A program made the translations under genes and the position numbers. A stretch of 64,000 nucleotides of DNA, from positions 90,945 to 154,944 of the forward strand of contig JAXHOK010000048.1 of assembly GCA_034519515.1 (NCBI GenBank), read 5' to 3'. Numbering within the stretch: the first letter of the stretch is position 1; every line of letters begins with the position of its first letter. Below the pieces are notes generated by a model that ran no database searches, was not told where the DNA came from, and worked only from the letters and a program-made list of their open reading frames with translations. The DNA is from Arcicella sp034519515 (lineage in GTDB: Bacteria; Bacteroidota; Bacteroidia; Cytophagales; Spirosomataceae). Positions 62,508 to 64,000 of this stretch are shown here, piece by piece.

Positions 62508-63668
62508 TTATCTGAAAAAATATCTTTCGTAACGCCAGGTTAGTTCAGACTTTGAACTAAGGAACATATCATAAGTAATGTAGAATCCTTTTAAAAAGTG
62601 TTTTTTGTAGTCATTAACAAAAAAATATATATCATTTTTTTTAGGTATATTTTTTTGAATAAGGCTTCTACTTGTTATCTCGGTAACTCTTTTAGAATTA
62701 ATGGTATTAGGATTAATTATTTTTTTTCTCAATTCTGAAACTTCTACCAAGCCTTGAATGCCATATCCAGTACAATCAGGATGGGATGAGATTTTAGAAT
62801 TAAAAATTAAAGAACTTTCTAAAACAGAAAAACGATGAATTTCGTTTGGGTTATCCGCAATTGGGGTAAATCTATTTTTCCAATAGGGCTGAATGATAGT
62901 TTCATGGTCGATTATTATTGGATTTTTTCCAGATGCAATGATATTCTCACTGTGGTAGTCTGTACTACCAAGTAACATTGTTATCATCAATAAAGCCCCA
63001 GCCTTGAAATAATATTCTGATAAATCCTCTTCCAAGTTTACTTCTTCGTGTTTTACAAACTCTAACCAACCATATTCTATACAATTCAATGACTTGAATA
63101 CCTTTAAATCTATATTTGTTTTATAATTAACCCAATTAATAAATAAATTGTAAGAATTAATTATTTCGATATCTCTTGGCTTATAGATGAGCTTTGTTCC
63201 ATTTGAAAGAATTAATAGTGCTGTTCCTTCACCATCATGTCCATCTCCAAGATTAGTTTCAATATCAATGATTTTAAGATTTTTTTCTTTTGTGGGTAAT
63301 TCAAATGTAGTTATTATTTTCTTAATGTCCTTTTGAAAACGTACTATAATTTTAGAAAGATGATTGCAAAAATTGACTGTTTTATCCTTAAGTATTTTAT
63401 CTAAGACAGGATAAAGTGTAGAAAGTTTTTTCTGCATTTCAATAACAAAAACTGCAAAACTGTCATTTCCCATTTTGCGAAATGTGTCTAATTCATATTG
63501 CAAAACAATTTCAGTATCTGAACTTAATTCTTTCAAAAAAGTGTCGAATAATACACTTTTCTTAGATTCTGATAAGTCTAACTTTGCAATAAAGTTTAAC
63601 AAGGAATCAGTATAAGGAACTAAAATGTCCTTAAACGGTATCGGTTCGTGCATTTCTTTGAAAACCAT
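62508..63668 (-). CDS. LanM-type lanthipeptide synthetase, dehydratase N-terminal part
   Basis: The 386-residue product covers the core of the DUF4135 dehydratase. GDGHDGEGTALLILSNGTKLIYKPRD (141-166) carries the ATP-binding Lys163. STDYHSENIIASGKNPIIIDHET (235-257) carries Asp237, His239, Asn242 and metal-binding Asp254, all conserved in CylM-like enzymes. The gene stops early at ERYFFR because of one extra T. Full LanM proteins are about 900-1000 residues, so the N-terminal extension may be short and the cyclase half is lost. It would dehydrate Ser and Thr of a precursor if expressed in frame. Confidence 0.8.
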   Translation of the reverse strand: MVFKEMHEPIPFKDILVPYTDSLLNFIAKLDLSESKKSVLFDTFLKELSSDTEIVLQYELDTFRKMGNDSFAVFVIEMQKKLSTLYPVLDKILKDKTVNFCNHLSKIIVRFQKDIKKIITTFELPTKEKNLKIIDIETNLGDGHDGEGTALLILSNGTKLIYKPRDIEIINSYNLFINWVNYKTNIDLKVFKSLNCIEYGWLEFVKHEEVNLEEDLSEYYFKAGALLMITMLLGSTDYHSENIIASGKNPIIIDHETIIQPYWKNRFTPIADNPNEIHRFSVLESSLIFNSKISSHPDCTGYGIQGLVEVSELRKKIINPNTINSKRVTEITSRSLIQKNIPKKNDIYFFVNDYKKHFLKGFYITYDMFLSSKSELTWRYERYFFR

Positions 63669-64000
63669 GTTTTTATAATAATTACTTATTTCGTTTCTAA
63701 TCTAAAACTTAAATTTTTGAATCCAATTTTTGAAAGTTTTGAGACTTGTATAAAATTAAATTTTGAAACCTTTGAAAAGATAGGGAATATATGAGGCTGA
63801 TATTTATCTGAAGTAAAATGATTAAACAGTCTATTCTATATTTAATCAAAAGAAAAAATTGTATGCGTAGAAAATATAAAAATATTGTTTCTATGCATAC
63901 AATTTTAATCCACTTGTATTCATTCAAAGCTACCTAATTTTATACTTGAATACTTGTAATAAGACAACTTGATATAATACACTTACAGCAATACGTAACT
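63669..64000. other. region upstream of lanM with a 19-bp inverted repeat
   Basis: AAAATTGTATGCGTAGAAA (63855-63873) pairs with TTTCTATGCATACAATTTT (63888-63906) with one mismatch and a 14-base loop. It may be a terminator of an upstream gene or an operator. The rest is extremely AT-rich with no believable gene; no precursor peptide was seen before the window ends. Confidence 0.55.

Noticed and set aside
63709..63927. 72-codon frame upstream of the LanM gene as a precursor peptide
   Set aside because: Composition is Ile/Leu/Phe-rich from very AT-rich DNA, with no leader or core features, and it overlaps the inverted repeat.

Overview
The window looks like a chromosome segment of a Bacteroidota, most probably a Cytophagales/Spirosomaceae-type bacterium such as the Arcicella, Flectobacillus or Emticicia group (inference from gene content, no search was run). 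Supporting signs are gldG (gliding motility), a DUF1501/DUF1800 pair, a GLPGLI-family protein next to an outer-membrane barrel, the Bacteroidota form of the arginine cluster (GNAT, argG, argC, argD), promoters of the TTG-N18..20-TAnnTTTG type, and low GC.

0-28 kb is mostly housekeeping. Right to left on the minus strand it holds an RNA-repair type pair (RlaP-like nucleotidyltransferase and a P-loop kinase cut by the window edge), a PpiD/SurA-like foldase, argD, argC, argG and the arg-type GNAT, glycerate kinase, pheT and dnaN. aat, proB and a Spy-like protein lie on the plus strand. The arginine genes are separated by accessory genes: an HNH pair, an orphan DUF2281 antitoxin, small membrane proteins, a polyvalent-protein-type kinase and an orphan XRE regulator. 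Toxin loci include an intact HigB/HigA-like pair (21.2-22.1 kb), a polymorphic-toxin tip with a PQQ-propeller neighbour that may be its immunity protein (23.7-25.2 kb), and a RelE/ParE pair broken in both genes (25.4-25.9 kb). A structured RNA candidate with a near-perfect promoter lies at about 9.57-9.74 kb.

28-42 kb carries terC, a short secreted-peptide/GLPGLI/outer-membrane-barrel operon, the DUF1501-DUF1800 pair, a WYL regulator, a LytTR protein, a CcbP-like/unknown/retropepsin trio, gldG, and two identical tandem tRNA-Val genes.

42-64 kb is an AT-rich accessory region with transposase debris and miniature transposons. Its core is a complete NHLP-type peptide-export operon on the minus strand: cyclic-nucleotide-binding-like protein, TolC, HlyD, C39 peptidase-ABC, NHLP-ABC with an N-terminal sensor-like domain, and an HExxH metalloprotease. 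It is followed by an AraC regulator, an ABC exporter whose permease has lost its M1 peptidase half, a LytS/LytTR two-component pair, two DUF3667 genes (one truncated), and a LanM lanthipeptide synthetase that keeps its dehydratase active site but is frameshifted and lacks its cyclase half. This reads as a class II lanthipeptide/RiPP locus that is partly decayed; no convincing precursor was found apart from one weak 38-residue candidate.

Two patterns run through the window. First, small non-autonomous transposons with clear target-site duplications: a 161-190 bp family (three copies), a 164 bp family with one copy nested in an identical copy (both families use TWA target duplications), and a 173 bp element inserted in the loop of a terminator with an 8 bp duplication. 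Second, several genes are broken by exactly one extra base in an A/T homopolymer, which is either real decay or phase variation, or a sequencing artefact.
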